DNA from: Deltaproteobacteria bacterium
GTDB lineage: Bacteria; Myxococcota; Myxococcia; Myxococcales; 40CM-4-68-19
Length of the DNA stretch: 64,000 bases
Reading direction: 5' to 3'
Assembly (NCBI GenBank): GCA_005879315.1
Contig: VBLC01000033.1
Location: 1 to 64,000, forward strand
Part shown: in pieces, positions 38,228 through 47,382 of the stretch
How positions within the stretch are numbered: the first letter of the stretch is position 1
How the letters are laid out: every line of letters starts with the position of its first letter
The notes under the pieces: model-generated
The model's input: only the letters and a program-made list of their open reading frames with translations
What the model was told of the DNA's origin: nothing
Databases searched by the model: none
Program-made: the position numbers and the translations under genes

Positions 38228-38754
38228 AGCTCCTCGATGGAGATGTTCTCGTTGGTGTAGATGCAGATGCGCGCGGCGATGCGCAGCGACTCCTCGCAGA
38301 TCTGCCGGGCGGACAATTGCGAATGCTTGAGCAGGGCGCTCGCCGCGGCCTGCGCATAGGGGCCGCCGGACCCGATGGCGGCCACGCCCTCGTCGGGCTC
38401 GACGACATCGCCGGTGCCGGAGAGAAGCAGCGTCCGCTCCGCGTCGGCGACGAGCAGCAGCGCCTCGAGGCGGCGGAGGAAGCGGTCGGTGCGCCAGTCC
38501 TTGGCCAGCTCCACCGCGGCGCGCGAGAGGTTCCGGGAGAAGTCCTTGAGCTTGGCCTCGAAGCGCTCGAAGAGAGTGAAGGCGTCGGCGGTCGCGCCGG
38601 CGAATCCGGCGAGCACCTTTCCATCCCCCAGGCGGCGCAATTTCTTGGCGCTGTGCTTGAGGACGGTCTTGTCCAGGGTGACCTGACCGTCGGCCGCCAT
38701 CGCGACCTTTCCCTCCCGCCGGACGCAGATCACGGTGGTGGAGCGGATTTTCAT
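38224..38754 (-). CDS. hslV: ATP-dependent protease peptidase subunit HslV
   Basis: This is the 176-residue proteasome-like peptidase of the HslUV complex. A 5-residue propeptide (MKIRS) precedes the catalytic N-terminal Thr (TTVICV), the usual place for autoprocessing. GAAAGLAATADAF-like helix residues and [12 protein letters not shown] near the C terminus match the family. The ATGA overlap with hslU shows an operon. The 158-base region upstream, shared with the divergent ligase gene, contains two copies of the 18-19 bp repeat. Confidence 0.96.
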   Translation of the reverse strand: MKIRSTTVICVRREGKVAMAADGQVTLDKTVLKHSAKKLRRLGDGKVLAGFAGATADAFTLFERFEAKLKDFSRNLSRAAVELAKDWRTDRFLRRLEALLLVADAERTLLLSGTGDVVEPDEGVAAIGSGGPYAQAAASALLKHSQLSARQICEESLRIAARICIYTNENISIEEL

Positions 38755-38811
38755 GGTCGGTAACTGTAACAGTCGGAAGCAGCCGTCGCTAAGCCGACTG
38801 CTGCGGCGTTC

Positions 38812-38848
38812 GATGTCCGCCCGAACGTCGATGTCCGCCCGAATCAAG
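38812..38848. repeat. Two copies of the 18-19 bp REP-related motif
   Basis: GATGTCCGCCCGAACGTC (38812) and GATGTCCGCCCGAATCAAG (38830) stand in tandem 18 bp apart, between hslV and the divergent ligase-like gene. They match the motif that forms the 40641-40873 array. A separate 7-bp inverted repeat (CAGTCGG/CCGACTG) lies at about 38770-38800. Confidence 0.7.
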
Positions 38849-38912
38849 TCGCCCTCTCCAGATCCGCGACGAACGCTGCGCGTCCGCCTCCGCAATGTTA
38901 GGTTCGCCTGCG

Positions 38913-39959
38913 ATGGCCGGTTCCTGGGTGACCATTCTCTTCGGCGGCACCTCCAACGAGCGGCGCGTCTCGGTGGCCTCGGCGCAAAACGTCGCCTCCG
39001 TGCTCGACGAGGCGGCAGCCTGGTTCCTCGCCCCCAACGGCGCCGTCTTCGAGGTGGAGCGGGCCGACCTGGGCAAGTGCGAGCGCCCCTTCGAACGCGA
39101 CTTCGTGCCGCTCGGGCCGGCGCGGTTCGCCACGCTGGTCGAGGCGCTGGAAAGCGCGCCCGGCCGCGTCTATTTTCTCGCCTTGCACGGCGGCGAGGGC
39201 GAGGACGGCACCATCCAGCGGATGCTGGAGGCGCGGCGCATCGCCTTCACCGGCCCTGGGGCGGAGGCGTCCGCGCGCGCTTTCGACAAGGAGGTGGCCA
39301 AGCAGGTCGCGAACGCGGCGGGGCTGCGCATCGCCCGCTCCGTCCACCTCTCCAGCCGGCCCGACCTGATGCGCCAGGAGCTGCGCGACATGCTCGCGCT
39401 CTCCGGCCGCACCGTGGTCAAGCCGGTCGCGGGTGGGAGCACGCTCGGCGTCCATTTCATCTTCCGCCCCGAGGACCTCGAGCCGGCCGCGCGAGCGGTG
39501 GAGACTTCGGGCGAGGGTTATCTCGCCGAGGAGTTCGTCGAGGGCATCGAGCTGACGGTCGGCGTCGTCGATGGCCCGCGCGGCGCCCGCGCGCTGCCGG
39601 CGACGGAGGTCCGCCTCGATCCGGGGCGCGCCTTCGACTACGAGGGAAAGTATCTCGGGAAAGGCACCAAGGAGATCACGCCCGCCGAGGTGCCCCAGGA
39701 CGTCGCGCGCACGGCGCAGGACGTAGCGCTGCGGGCGCACATCGCTCTCGGCTGCGAGGGCTATTCGCGCACGGACATCATCGTCGGCAGGGGCGGGCCG
39801 GTCTTTCTCGAGCTCAATACACTGCCGGGCCTGACGCGGATGTCGTTCGTTCCCCAGCAGCTGGCGGCGGAAGGGACGACGATGTTGCAGTTTCTCGAGG
39901 GGCAGATCGGCATCGCGCGCGCCAGGCGCGATCGTCAGCCGCAGTCGGGAATCGTCTAG
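38913..39959 (+). CDS. D-alanine-D-alanine ligase-like ATP-grasp enzyme
   Basis: This 348-residue ATP-grasp ligase begins with the Ddl-type [19 protein letters not shown], continues with [18 protein letters not shown], and carries the substrate and ATP motifs [13 protein letters not shown] and [15 protein letters not shown]. Peptidoglycan precursor synthesis is the likely job, although the substrate may differ from D-Ala. I place the start at ATG 38913 because of alignment to the family; ATG 38895 would add six residues. It is inserted between xerC and hslV together with the RAYT gene. The TAG stop and the RAYT stop overlap on opposite strands (CTAG). Confidence 0.84.
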   Translation: MAGSWVTILFGGTSNERRVSVASAQNVASVLDEAAAWFLAPNGAVFEVERADLGKCERPFERDFVPLGPARFATLVEALESAPGRVYFLALHGGEGEDGTIQRMLEARRIAFTGPGAEASARAFDKEVAKQVANAAGLRIARSVHLSSRPDLMRQELRDMLALSGRTVVKPVAGGSTLGVHFIFRPEDLEPAARAVETSGEGYLAEEFVEGIELTVGVVDGPRGARALPATEVRLDPGRAFDYEGKYLGKGTKEITPAEVPQDVARTAQDVALRAHIALGCEGYSRTDIIVGRGGPVFLELNTLPGLTRMSFVPQQLAAEGTTMLQFLEGQIGIARARRDRQPQSGIV

Positions 39960-40576
39960 CCGCGGCCGCCGTCACCAGTCCGGCGCCAGTCGAGGCGCAA
40001 GAGCCAGAGCCGCGGCGGCGCGGTGAGCGGCGGGTCGTGGCCGCGGGTGGCCTCCGAGGTGAGCGGGTCGAGGTAGTGAGCGGGCAAAAACCAGCCCTCG
40101 CGCGCGGCGTGGTGGGTGCGGTTGTGCAGCAGGTAGAGGATGGCGAACTGCACTTCCGGAGGCGTCTTCAGGATCCGTGCGTAGTAGCGGTGGGCGATGA
40201 CCTGGCCCCTGCGGCGCATCGTCTTGTTCAAGGCGCGGGCGATCCGGACGCCGAGGCCCTTCATGGCGCGGGCAAGCTGCACCTGGTCGGGCGCCTCGAC
40301 GACGAGGTGGAGGTGGTTCCACTGGACGGAGAAGTGCACCAGGCGGAAGCCGAAGCGCTCGCAGCCCTTGGCGAAGGCGCGCTTGAGAGCGCGGAAGGAG
40401 CGGCGAGTGCGCAGGCTCCAGACTTCGCGGCGCATGCGGATGGTGACGTGGAGCGGCTTCCAGCGGAAATGCTTTCGCTTGCGGTGCGGGACTCGCCGGA
40501 GCGTCTCCCTCCGCTTGCGGCCGGCGCCGCGTCGTTTTCCTCCCCACTGCGGCAGGTCCAACTCGAGCTGTGCCAT
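39956..40576 (-). CDS. REP-associated tyrosine transposase (RAYT, IS200-like)
   Basis: This 206-residue single-domain Y1 transposase resembles domesticated RAYT proteins. The basic start (MAQLELDLPQ then GKRRGAGRKRR) is typical of this branch. The HUH metal motif is NHLHLVV (His88 and His90), and the catalytic tyrosine should be Tyr131 or Tyr132 in AHRYYARIL. RAYTs mobilise or maintain REP repeats. Here a tandem repeat array lies directly upstream, and TAGCCGCGGCCGCC at the 3' end resembles the start of the 74-nt element. The ATG at 40576 suits the family; upstream starts exist. No terminal inverted repeats of a classical IS are visible. Confidence 0.82.
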   Translation of the reverse strand: MAQLELDLPQWGGKRRGAGRKRRETLRRVPHRKRKHFRWKPLHVTIRMRREVWSLRTRRSFRALKRAFAKGCERFGFRLVHFSVQWNHLHLVVEAPDQVQLARAMKGLGVRIARALNKTMRRRGQVIAHRYYARILKTPPEVQFAILYLLHNRTHHAAREGWFLPAHYLDPLTSEATRGHDPPLTAPPRLWLLRLDWRRTGDGGRG

Positions 40577-40640
40577 GGCCGCGAGGGTACGCGGGGGGTC
40601 TGACATCGGCGCCGGCCAGGAGGGGCGGGCCGTGCACCTG

Positions 40641-40873
40641 GATGTCCGCCCAATCAAGTTGCTCCGCGGGGCAACCGCCGATTTTGACCGCCGCAGATGT
40701 ACGCCGAATCAAGTTGCCGCGGCGGCAACCGCTGACGCTGATTCGACCGCCCGCAGATGTACGCCGAATCAAGACGTGCCCTTGTCGCCGGCGCGCAAAC
40801 TTGAATTGGGCGGACATCGCGAGAGGCCCCGTCCCGGCGGCACGAATGCTTCGAACTTGAAAGGGCGGACATT
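40641..40873 (+). repeat. REP-like tandem repeat array upstream of the RAYT gene
   Basis: Three direct units start at 40641, 40696 and 40756 (55 and 60 bp apart). Each begins with GATGTmCGCCsAATCAAG. Units 1 and 2 then carry a hairpin (GTTGCCGC G GCGGCAAC in unit 2; GTTGC ... GCAAC in unit 1) and a GAnnGACCGCC tail, and CGAATCA/TGATTCG flank the unit-2 hairpin. Two further copies of the motif are inverted (40800 and 40856). The array fills most of the 364-base gap between the RAYT start and the xerC stop, in which I see no gene. Confidence 0.8.
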
Positions 40874-40940
40874 CTTCATTGCCGCCCCGCGCCGCTGCCG
40901 CGCGACCCTGCCGCGAACCTCGACGCAGCGAAGCGATCGA

Positions 40941-41813
40941 TCACCCTTTCTTCGCCCGCGGATGCGATTCCTCGTAGATCTGCAGCAGCCTCTCGGACGA
41001 GACGTGCGTGTACCGCTGCGTCGTGGACAGCGAGGCGTGGCCGAGCAGCTCCTGGATCCCCCGCAGGTCGGCGTCCATGTCGAGCAGGTGGGTGGCGAAA
41101 GAGTGGCGGAGCGCATGGGGATGCACGTGCCGGCGCGCGCCGGCCGCGAGGGCGTGGCGGACGACCTGGCGGGCGACGCTTCGAGCAGTCAGGCGGCCAC
41201 CGCGGCGATTGAGGAGGAGCGCCTCGCTGCGCGGACAGAGCTCCCCGCGGCGCGCGAGATACTTGTCGAGCGCCTCGCGCGCCTTGGCCACCAGCGGGAC
41301 GATGCGCTCCTTTCCGCCCTTGCCGCGAACGCGCAGGGCGCCGTCGTGAATGTCCGCCAAATCAAGTCCGGTCAGCTCCGAGACGCGCAGTCCCGCGCCA
41401 TAGAGCAGCTCCAGCGCGCAGCGATCGCGCAGGCCGGCCACCGTGCGCGCATCCGGCGCCTCGAGCAGGGCAAAGCAGTCGTCAACCGAAACGACATTGG
41501 GCAGCGCCACGCGCCGCTTGGGAAAGACGAGCCGCCGCGCCGGGCTGTCCGCGATGTGACCCATGCGCAGGCGGTGCTGGTAGAAAGCGCGCAGGCTGGC
41601 CTGCTTGCGGGCGAGCGTCGCCGGCGAATTGTTGCCGAAGCGAGAGGCGAGAAAAGCGCGCAAGTCATCGCGGCTGGCAGCGTCGAGCTCGACGCCGCGC
41701 TCGCCGAGAAACGCCGCGAGCTGGCGCAGGTCCGAGAGGTAGGCGCGGCGGGTGTGCGGCGAGGCGCGCTCGACCCGGGCGAGGTGCGCGGCGAACTCCT
41801 CCAGCTCCTTCAT
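40941..41813 (-). CDS. xerC: Tyrosine recombinase XerC
   Basis: This 290-residue tyrosine recombinase carries the N-terminal SAM-like DNA-binding domain (HLARVERASPHTRRAYLSDL) and the catalytic residues Arg143 (GAGLRVSEL), Lys165/168, His233-x-x-Arg236, His259 and Tyr268 (RYTHV). It should resolve chromosome dimers. Its place in the dprA-topA-trmFO-xerC-hslVU string corresponds to Bacillus CodV/XerC rather than to a phage integrase. An 18-bp REP-like motif lies inside the gene at 41348-41366 and introduces AT-ending codons (CTT GAT TTG ... ATT). Confidence 0.93.
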   Translation of the reverse strand: MKELEEFAAHLARVERASPHTRRAYLSDLRQLAAFLGERGVELDAASRDDLRAFLASRFGNNSPATLARKQASLRAFYQHRLRMGHIADSPARRLVFPKRRVALPNVVSVDDCFALLEAPDARTVAGLRDRCALELLYGAGLRVSELTGLDLADIHDGALRVRGKGGKERIVPLVAKAREALDKYLARRGELCPRSEALLLNRRGGRLTARSVARQVVRHALAAGARRHVHPHALRHSFATHLLDMDADLRGIQELLGHASLSTTQRYTHVSSERLLQIYEESHPRAKKG

Positions 41814-41860
41814 GCGGCCATGCTGCGCGCCGCAATGCGCGCGTCAAGAATTCGCGCCGG

Positions 41861-43342
41861 TCAGGGCACCTCGGCCACGTACACGCCGCCCTTCCCCGCC
41901 GTCAGCGTCGCGTACACCACTCGCCGGCCCTGCCCATCCGCGAAGCGTCCGCTCGCATCCGCCTCGAGGGCGAACGGCTTCGCCTTGTCCGGCGCCGCCC
42001 CGCTCGCGGAGATGACCGCCAGGTCCACCGCTCGCGCCGACCCTCGATGCGGCTGCTGCAGCAGGATATGCGCCCCGTCTTCGGAGAGATCGAAGCCCGC
42101 GACGTTCGTGGCGAGAAGCGTCGCGGGGGCTGCGCCGTTCATCGTCGCGCGAAGCAGCGAGCAGCTGCGCGGCCCGCCCGCACAGCGCGCCTTGTAATAG
42201 AGCGTGGCGCCGTCGGGCGAGAGCTCCCACCCGTACACGCCCTCGTCGATCTTGCGAGGCGCCTCCGCGCCGGCCAGATCCACCGTCCACAGCTCGATCT
42301 TGAAATCTCCCTTCAGCGGCGCCTGCGCGAGATAGAGCACCCGCCGCCCCTGCGCCGTGAAGCTCTGCACGCGCGGCGCAATCTCGCGCGGCTCCCCGCC
42401 GCCGGCCGGCGAGACCGTGAGCACGCCCGATCTCGCGCGCAGATCGTAGCGCGCCAGACAGAGCAGATCGCCCGCGGTCGTCCAGTGGTAGTCGCTGACC
42501 CTCGGAGCGATCAGCCGCGGCTCGCCGCCGGCGCGGGCCAGCCGGTAGAGATCGCCGGTCGCCTCGCCGGGCTGTTTCGCCGTCGAGAGCAAGGCCAGCT
42601 CGCGCGCGTCGGGCGAAAAGCGCAGCGCCGTGGCGCGGCCGACCTGCTTGCCGCCGATGAGCAGCGGCCTGTCTCCGCCCTTGGGCGGCGGCGGGCCGAG
42701 CACTGCCAGCTCTCCGTCCGAGGCGAAAGCAAAATCAGACGTGCCGGGAGCGACTTCGCGCTTTGCTCCACTGGCCACATCCACCAGCCAGAGCGCTCCT
42801 CCCGCCGACGCTGCTGCACGCGCCGCGATCTGCCTTCCATCCGGCGACCAGGCGATCGACCGCAGCCCATCGATGGTCACCGGCTCTCGCCCACGAAGGC
42901 CGAGCTGCCCCGGGGTAACGTAGGCGAGAACGCCACCGGCCGGGGACCAGGCGAAGTCGCTGGCGGTCGGCGCGAGGCGAACCGGCTCGCCGCCAACCGA
43001 TGCAACCCAGAGCTCGCCTTCGCCGGCGCGGAAATGCCAGGAGGCGAGAAACGCCACCTCTCCGGTCTTGCAGGAGAGCCCGAACGCGCCCGGCTGCGTC
43101 GAGACGCCGGAGCCGACCTTCTTCGCCGCGCCGGTGAGCGCGCCGAGCCAGAGATCGCCGAGGAGGAGATCCTCCGGCACCCCGCGGTCGTCGGGATGCG
43201 CCGCATCGAGGAGAAAGGCGACCGCGCCGTTGCACACCTTCAACTCGCGCGCGATCCCATTCGCGAGCTTTCGCCCCCGCGGTTCCTGGGCGCAAGCGAG
43301 CGCCGGAAGCAAGAAAGCTACGGCCGCAATTCTTCCGCGCAT
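41861..43342 (-). CDS. Exported TolB-like beta-propeller protein
   Basis: The 493-residue product starts with a signal sequence ([19 protein letters not shown]; the Cys may be lipidated) and continues with repeated WD40/PD40-like blades, recognisable by [39 protein letters not shown] and [13 protein letters not shown]. This is the TolB or peptidase-S9 type propeller without a protease domain. The ATG at 43342 lies in the end of trmFO (25-base overlap), so it is coupled to it. It is an addition to the otherwise conserved trmFO-xerC order. Function is unknown. Confidence 0.75.
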   Translation of the reverse strand: MRGRIAAVAFLLPALACAQEPRGRKLANGIARELKVCNGAVAFLLDAAHPDDRGVPEDLLLGDLWLGALTGAAKKVGSGVSTQPGAFGLSCKTGEVAFLASWHFRAGEGELWVASVGGEPVRLAPTASDFAWSPAGGVLAYVTPGQLGLRGREPVTIDGLRSIAWSPDGRQIAARAAASAGGALWLVDVASGAKREVAPGTSDFAFASDGELAVLGPPPPKGGDRPLLIGGKQVGRATALRFSPDARELALLSTAKQPGEATGDLYRLARAGGEPRLIAPRVSDYHWTTAGDLLCLARYDLRARSGVLTVSPAGGGEPREIAPRVQSFTAQGRRVLYLAQAPLKGDFKIELWTVDLAGAEAPRKIDEGVYGWELSPDGATLYYKARCAGGPRSCSLLRATMNGAAPATLLATNVAGFDLSEDGAHILLQQPHRGSARAVDLAVISASGAAPDKAKPFALEADASGRFADGQGRRVVYATLTAGKGGVYVAEVP

Positions 43343-44682
43343 GCCGGTTCTGGCCCCAGCGTCATGCCCTGCTCGCGCGCCCAGGCGGCGAGGTCGCGGC
43401 GGGCGCGGGCCAGCATCTGCGGCTTGCGGTCCGCTTTGCGCACCCGTTCCGCGAGCGGAGGAAAGAGAGCGTAGACCACGTTGGTGGGCTGATACTGGTA
43501 ATCCTCGGGATGCGCCTCGCCGGTGACGTGCCGCAAGAGCGCGCCGAGCGCCGTCGTTCCCGGCGGCGGGACGAATTCCTCCCATCGCAACCGAGCCAGC
43601 ACGCGTCGCGCAGCGATATGTCCCGACGCGGCGCTCTCGACGTATCCCTCCACCCCGGTGATCTGTCCGGCGCAGAAGACGTGCGGGCGCGCTTTGAGCG
43701 AGCCGTCGCGGGCGATGGTCAAGGGTCCGTTGAGGAAGGTATTGCGGTGCACCTGGCCGAGCCGGATCCATTCCGCATGCAAGAGTCCTGGAATGCAGCC
43801 GGAGAAGATGCGCTTCTGCTCCGGCCAGGTGAGCCTCGTCTGGAAGCCGACCAGATTCCAGGCCGTGCCGGCCCTGTCCTCGCGGCGCAGCTGCACCACC
43901 GCGTGCGGCCGCGCCCCCGTGCGCGGATCCTGCAGGCCGACCGGCTTCATCGGGCCAAAGGCGAGCACATCGCGGCCCCGCTCGGCCATCACTTCGATCG
44001 GCAGGCAGCCCTCGAAATAGCGCGGCTCCTCGAAGGGGTGCGGCGCCACTTTCGCGCCTTGCAAGATCTCGTCGATGAAGTGTTCGTACTGCTCGCGCGT
44101 CATCGGCAGATTCAGATAATCGTCGCCGCCGCCCTTCCCGTAGCGCGACTGCGCGAACGCGACGGAGAGATCGATCGAGTCGCCCGCCACGATCGGCGCG
44201 ATGGCATCGTAGAACGCAAGCTGCTCCGCACCGACCGCTTCCGCCAGCGAGCGGGCCAGCGCCTCTCCCGTGAGCGGGCCAGTGGCGACGATGCACAGCT
44301 CGGCGGGCAGCTCGCGCACCTCCTCGGCGACGACGCGGATGTTCGGGTGCGCGCGTACGCGCGCGGTGAGGCCATCGCTGAAGGCGACGCGGTCGACGGC
44401 GAGCGCATCTCCCGCCGGGACGCGCGCCCGGTCCGCCTGCTGCAAGACCGGCGACCCCAGCCGGCGCAGCTCTTCATGCAAGAGCCCGATGGCGTTGTGG
44501 GGATTGTCGGAGCGCAGCGAGTTGGAGCAGACCAGCTCCGCCAGCCCGTCCTCCTTGTGGGCGGGCGAGCGCCGGACCGGCTTCTGCTCGTGCAGGATGA
44601 CGGGCACACCCGCATCGGCGAGCAGCAGCGCCGCTTCGGTGCCCGCCAGTCCGCCGCCGACGATCTCGATCTCCTGCTGCAT
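43318..44682 (-). CDS. trmFO: FAD-dependent tRNA (uracil-54) methyltransferase TrmFO
   Basis: This 454-residue flavoenzyme methylates U54 of tRNA with methylenetetrahydrofolate. The FAD-binding [10 protein letters not shown] is at residues 9-18. [16 protein letters not shown] carries a family-specific Cys52. The catalytic cysteine is in [15 protein letters not shown], and [16 protein letters not shown] binds FAD. Length and motifs match the TrmFO/Gid family, not MnmG. It follows topA in the conserved order. Confidence 0.95.
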   Translation of the reverse strand: MQQEIEIVGGGLAGTEAALLLADAGVPVILHEQKPVRRSPAHKEDGLAELVCSNSLRSDNPHNAIGLLHEELRRLGSPVLQQADRARVPAGDALAVDRVAFSDGLTARVRAHPNIRVVAEEVRELPAELCIVATGPLTGEALARSLAEAVGAEQLAFYDAIAPIVAGDSIDLSVAFAQSRYGKGGGDDYLNLPMTREQYEHFIDEILQGAKVAPHPFEEPRYFEGCLPIEVMAERGRDVLAFGPMKPVGLQDPRTGARPHAVVQLRREDRAGTAWNLVGFQTRLTWPEQKRIFSGCIPGLLHAEWIRLGQVHRNTFLNGPLTIARDGSLKARPHVFCAGQITGVEGYVESAASGHIAARRVLARLRWEEFVPPPGTTALGALLRHVTGEAHPEDYQYQPTNVVYALFPPLAERVRKADRKPQMLARARRDLAAWAREQGMTLGPEPACAEELRP

Positions 44683-44760
44683 GGAGGCCGGTATACGATC
44701 TTGCCGCGCAAAAAGCAGTTCGATCCGGGCAACCGGCTGCTTGTTGCGCCGGACCTACCA

Positions 44761-44834
44761 AAACGCTTCTCAAAACCTCTCAAAGCCCAACACCACGGGC
44801 GCAGCCCCTAAGCCGGCTGCGGCGGCCGGGGCTA
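44761..44834 (-). repeat. 74-nt structured element, copy C
   Basis: On the minus strand this 74-nt stretch follows the plan of copies A and B: TAGCCCCGGCCGCC, a GC-rich hairpin, GCGCCCGTGGTGTTGGGCTT, then GAGAAGCG. It is more divergent than A is from B. It sits between the topA end and the trmFO start, closer to trmFO, with no stop codon of a gene at its border. Confidence 0.55.
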
Positions 44835-44958
44835 GTCGTTAAGTTCACTGCGTTCCGCAGCCGGGCCGGTTGCTCGCGGTGGGGATTCGCTCCCCACGGC
44901 ACACGGTGTGTAGGTCGGCGGGTCGTGGGCGTCACGACCGGCCGGACTGCGGGGCGTT
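44835..44958. other. Hairpin-rich gap downstream of topA
   Basis: No gene fits here. Two hairpins are visible on the DNA: GTGGGGA/TCCCCAC (5-nt loop, about 44879-44899) and GTCGTG/CACGAC (5-nt loop, near 44925-44940). They may form the topA transcript end. I see no T-run. Confidence 0.5.
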
Positions 44959-47325
44959 CTAGGGAAGCGCGGCCGGCTGCATCTCCGCGGGGGACTCGCG
45001 CCGATAACCGCACTCCTTGTCCGGGCAGGCGATGTAGGGCCCTTCCTTGCGCGAATACTTCGCGAGCAGATAGGGCTTTCCGCACTTCGGGCAGGGCTCT
45101 GCGAGCGGACGGTCCCATGCGGCGAACTTGCACTTGGGATAATTCACGCACCCAAAGAAACTCTTGCCGAAGCGGCTCTTCCGCTCAGCGAGCCCACCAC
45201 CGCAGTCGGGACAGACCACGCCCTTCAAGGTGATCGGCCTCGTCGTCTTGCAAGTCGGATAATCGCTGCACGCCAGGAAGCGACCGAAGCGGCCCCGCTT
45301 GTTCACCATCGGCTTGCCGCAGGTGGGGCAGACCTCGTCGGTGGGCAGATCCTCGACCACCTTGATCTTGCCGCCCTCCTCGATGAAGTCCTTGGTGTTC
45401 TTGCAATCGGGGTATCCGCTGCAGGCGAGGAACCGGCCCATCCGGCCCCACTTGATCACCATCGGGCTGCCGCACTTCTCGCAGACCAGATCGGTCGGCG
45501 TCTCCTCGCGCTTGACGTCGCGCATCTGCGCTTCGGCTGCGGCCAGGCTCAGCTTGAAGGGCGCATAGAATTCGTCGAGCACGCTCGTCCAGCCGATCTT
45601 GCCTTCCTCGACCTCGTCGAGCTCCTCTTCCATGCGCGCCGTGAATTGAACGTCCATCACCTTGGGGAAAGCGCCGAGGAGAAGCTCGGTGACGATCTTG
45701 CCCAGGTCGGTGGGATGGAAGCGGCCCTCCTTCTTCTCCACGTACTCCTTGTCCTGGATGGTGGAGAGGATGGCGGCGTAGGTCGAGGGCCGGCCGATCC
45801 CTTTCTCCTCCAGCTCCTTGACCAGCGAGGCTTCGGTGAAGCGCGGCGGCGGCTGCGTGAAGTGCTGCTCGGGGATGAGCTGGACCAGCTCGAGCTTCTG
45901 GCCCTCGGCGAGCGGCGGGAGCTGGCGCGAGACATCGCCCTTCTCTTCGTCCTCTCCCTCCATCTTCTCTGCGCCGGCCTCTTCGGGAGGCGACTCTGCC
46001 TCCTGTCCGTAGACGGCGAGGTAGCCGGCGAACTTGAGGATCTGTCCCGTCGCGCGGAAGGTCGCACGGCCGGCCGTAATATCCGCCGTCGTCTGATCGA
46101 AGACGGCCGGCACCATCTGGCAGGCGATGAACCGGTTCCAGATCAATTCGTAGAGCCGATACATGTCGCGCTCGAGAAAGGGCTTCACTCTCTCGGGCGG
46201 ATGTTCGACGCTGGTCGGCCGGATCGCTTCGTGCGCGTCCTGCGCGCTCTTCTTGGTGCGGTAGTGCACCGGCTCGGGCGGCAGATAGTCCTTGCCCCAT
46301 CGCCCGGCGATGTAGCCGCGCGCAAAGGTGATCGCGTCGGGCGAAAGGCGCACCGAGTCGGTGCGCATATAGGTGATCAGCGCCGTCTGACCGTCGGCGC
46401 CCAGATCCACTCCTTCATAGAGGCGCTGCGCGAGCGTCATCGTCTTCTTGGCGGTGAAGCCCAGCCGGTTCGCCGCGTCCTGCTGCAGCTTGGAAGTGAT
46501 GAAGGGCGGCGGCGCGTTGCGGCGGCGCTCCTTGCGGATGACGTCCTTGACGATGAAGGTCTGCCGGCCGATCTCCTCGACCAGCGGCTTGGTCACCGCT
46601 TCGGACCCGAGCTCGATCTTCTCGCCGTCGAGCTTGATCAGCTTGGCGCGAAACTGGGGAGGCAGCTCCGCCTTGAGGTCCGCCTCGATGCTCCAGTACT
46701 CGACCGCGACGAAGCGCGCGATCTCCTCCTCGCGCTCGACGACCAGCCGCACCGCCACCGACTGCACGCGCCCCGCCGAGAGCCCGCGGCGCACCTTCTT
46801 CCAGAGGATGGGCGAGATCTGATACCCGACCAGCCGGTCGAGGACTCGCCGCGCTTGCTGCGCGTCGTAGAGGTCCCTGTTGAGCTGCAGCGGCTTCGCG
46901 ATCGCCTCCTGGATGGCTTTCTTGGTGATCTCGTTGAAGAGGATCCGCTGCGCCGGCACCTTGGTCCTCTTCAGCTGCTCGTAGACATGCCAGGCGATGG
47001 CCTCGCCCTCGCGGTCCGGGTCGGTGGCGAGCAAGAGGAGCGTCGCCCCCTTCGCCGCGCTCTTCAGCTCGGCAACGACCTTCTTCTTCGAATCGATCAC
47101 TTCGTAGACGGGCTTGAATCCGTGCTCGATGTCGACGCCCATCTTCGACTTGGGCAGGTCCATCACGTGGCCCACGGAAGCTTTCACCACGTAGCCCGAG
47201 CCGAGGTACTTCTTGATCGTCTTCGCCTTGGTCGGCGACTCGACCACGACCAGGGTGCTGCCCCTGGCGCGCGCGGCCGGTTCCTTGCTGGGCTTTCTGG
47301 CCTTCGCTCTCTTCGTGGTCGCCAT
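44959..47325 (-). CDS. topA: DNA topoisomerase I
   Basis: This 788-residue type IA topoisomerase relaxes negative supercoils. TOPRIM motifs (VVVESPTKAKTI, DPDREGEAIAWH) are near the N terminus, and the catalytic tyrosine is in ITYMRTDSVR near residue 317. Four C-terminal zinc ribbons follow (CEKCGSPM, CPTCGKPM, CPDCGGG, CPKCGKPY, each with a second Cys pair). I chose ATG 47325, which opens a basic Lys/Arg/Ala tail (TTKRAKARKPSK); an upstream start at 47370 would add 15 residues. Confidence 0.96.
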   Translation of the reverse strand: MATTKRAKARKPSKEPAARARGSTLVVVESPTKAKTIKKYLGSGYVVKASVGHVMDLPKSKMGVDIEHGFKPVYEVIDSKKKVVAELKSAAKGATLLLLATDPDREGEAIAWHVYEQLKRTKVPAQRILFNEITKKAIQEAIAKPLQLNRDLYDAQQARRVLDRLVGYQISPILWKKVRRGLSAGRVQSVAVRLVVEREEEIARFVAVEYWSIEADLKAELPPQFRAKLIKLDGEKIELGSEAVTKPLVEEIGRQTFIVKDVIRKERRRNAPPPFITSKLQQDAANRLGFTAKKTMTLAQRLYEGVDLGADGQTALITYMRTDSVRLSPDAITFARGYIAGRWGKDYLPPEPVHYRTKKSAQDAHEAIRPTSVEHPPERVKPFLERDMYRLYELIWNRFIACQMVPAVFDQTTADITAGRATFRATGQILKFAGYLAVYGQEAESPPEEAGAEKMEGEDEEKGDVSRQLPPLAEGQKLELVQLIPEQHFTQPPPRFTEASLVKELEEKGIGRPSTYAAILSTIQDKEYVEKKEGRFHPTDLGKIVTELLLGAFPKVMDVQFTARMEEELDEVEEGKIGWTSVLDEFYAPFKLSLAAAEAQMRDVKREETPTDLVCEKCGSPMVIKWGRMGRFLACSGYPDCKNTKDFIEEGGKIKVVEDLPTDEVCPTCGKPMVNKRGRFGRFLACSDYPTCKTTRPITLKGVVCPDCGGGLAERKSRFGKSFFGCVNYPKCKFAAWDRPLAEPCPKCGKPYLLAKYSRKEGPYIACPDKECGYRRESPAEMQPAALP

Positions 47326-47382
47326 GGGGTCCGGGCGCCGATAGATGCCGGCAGTGTGATTTGGATGCAACAGCGAACTGGC

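Noticed and set aside
40641-40873. CRISPR array
   Set aside because: Repeat units are few, vary in length (55 and 60 bp), have inverted copies and no cas genes. The hairpins and the RAYT gene fit REP sequences better.
40941-41813. Phage or integron integrase
   Set aside because: Sequence length and the topA-trmFO-hslVU neighbourhood fit XerC, and no phage genes or attachment repeats are visible.
44835-44958. tRNA or riboswitch between topA and trmFO
   Set aside because: Hairpins are present but no cloverleaf, anticodon arm or known riboswitch core could be drawn.
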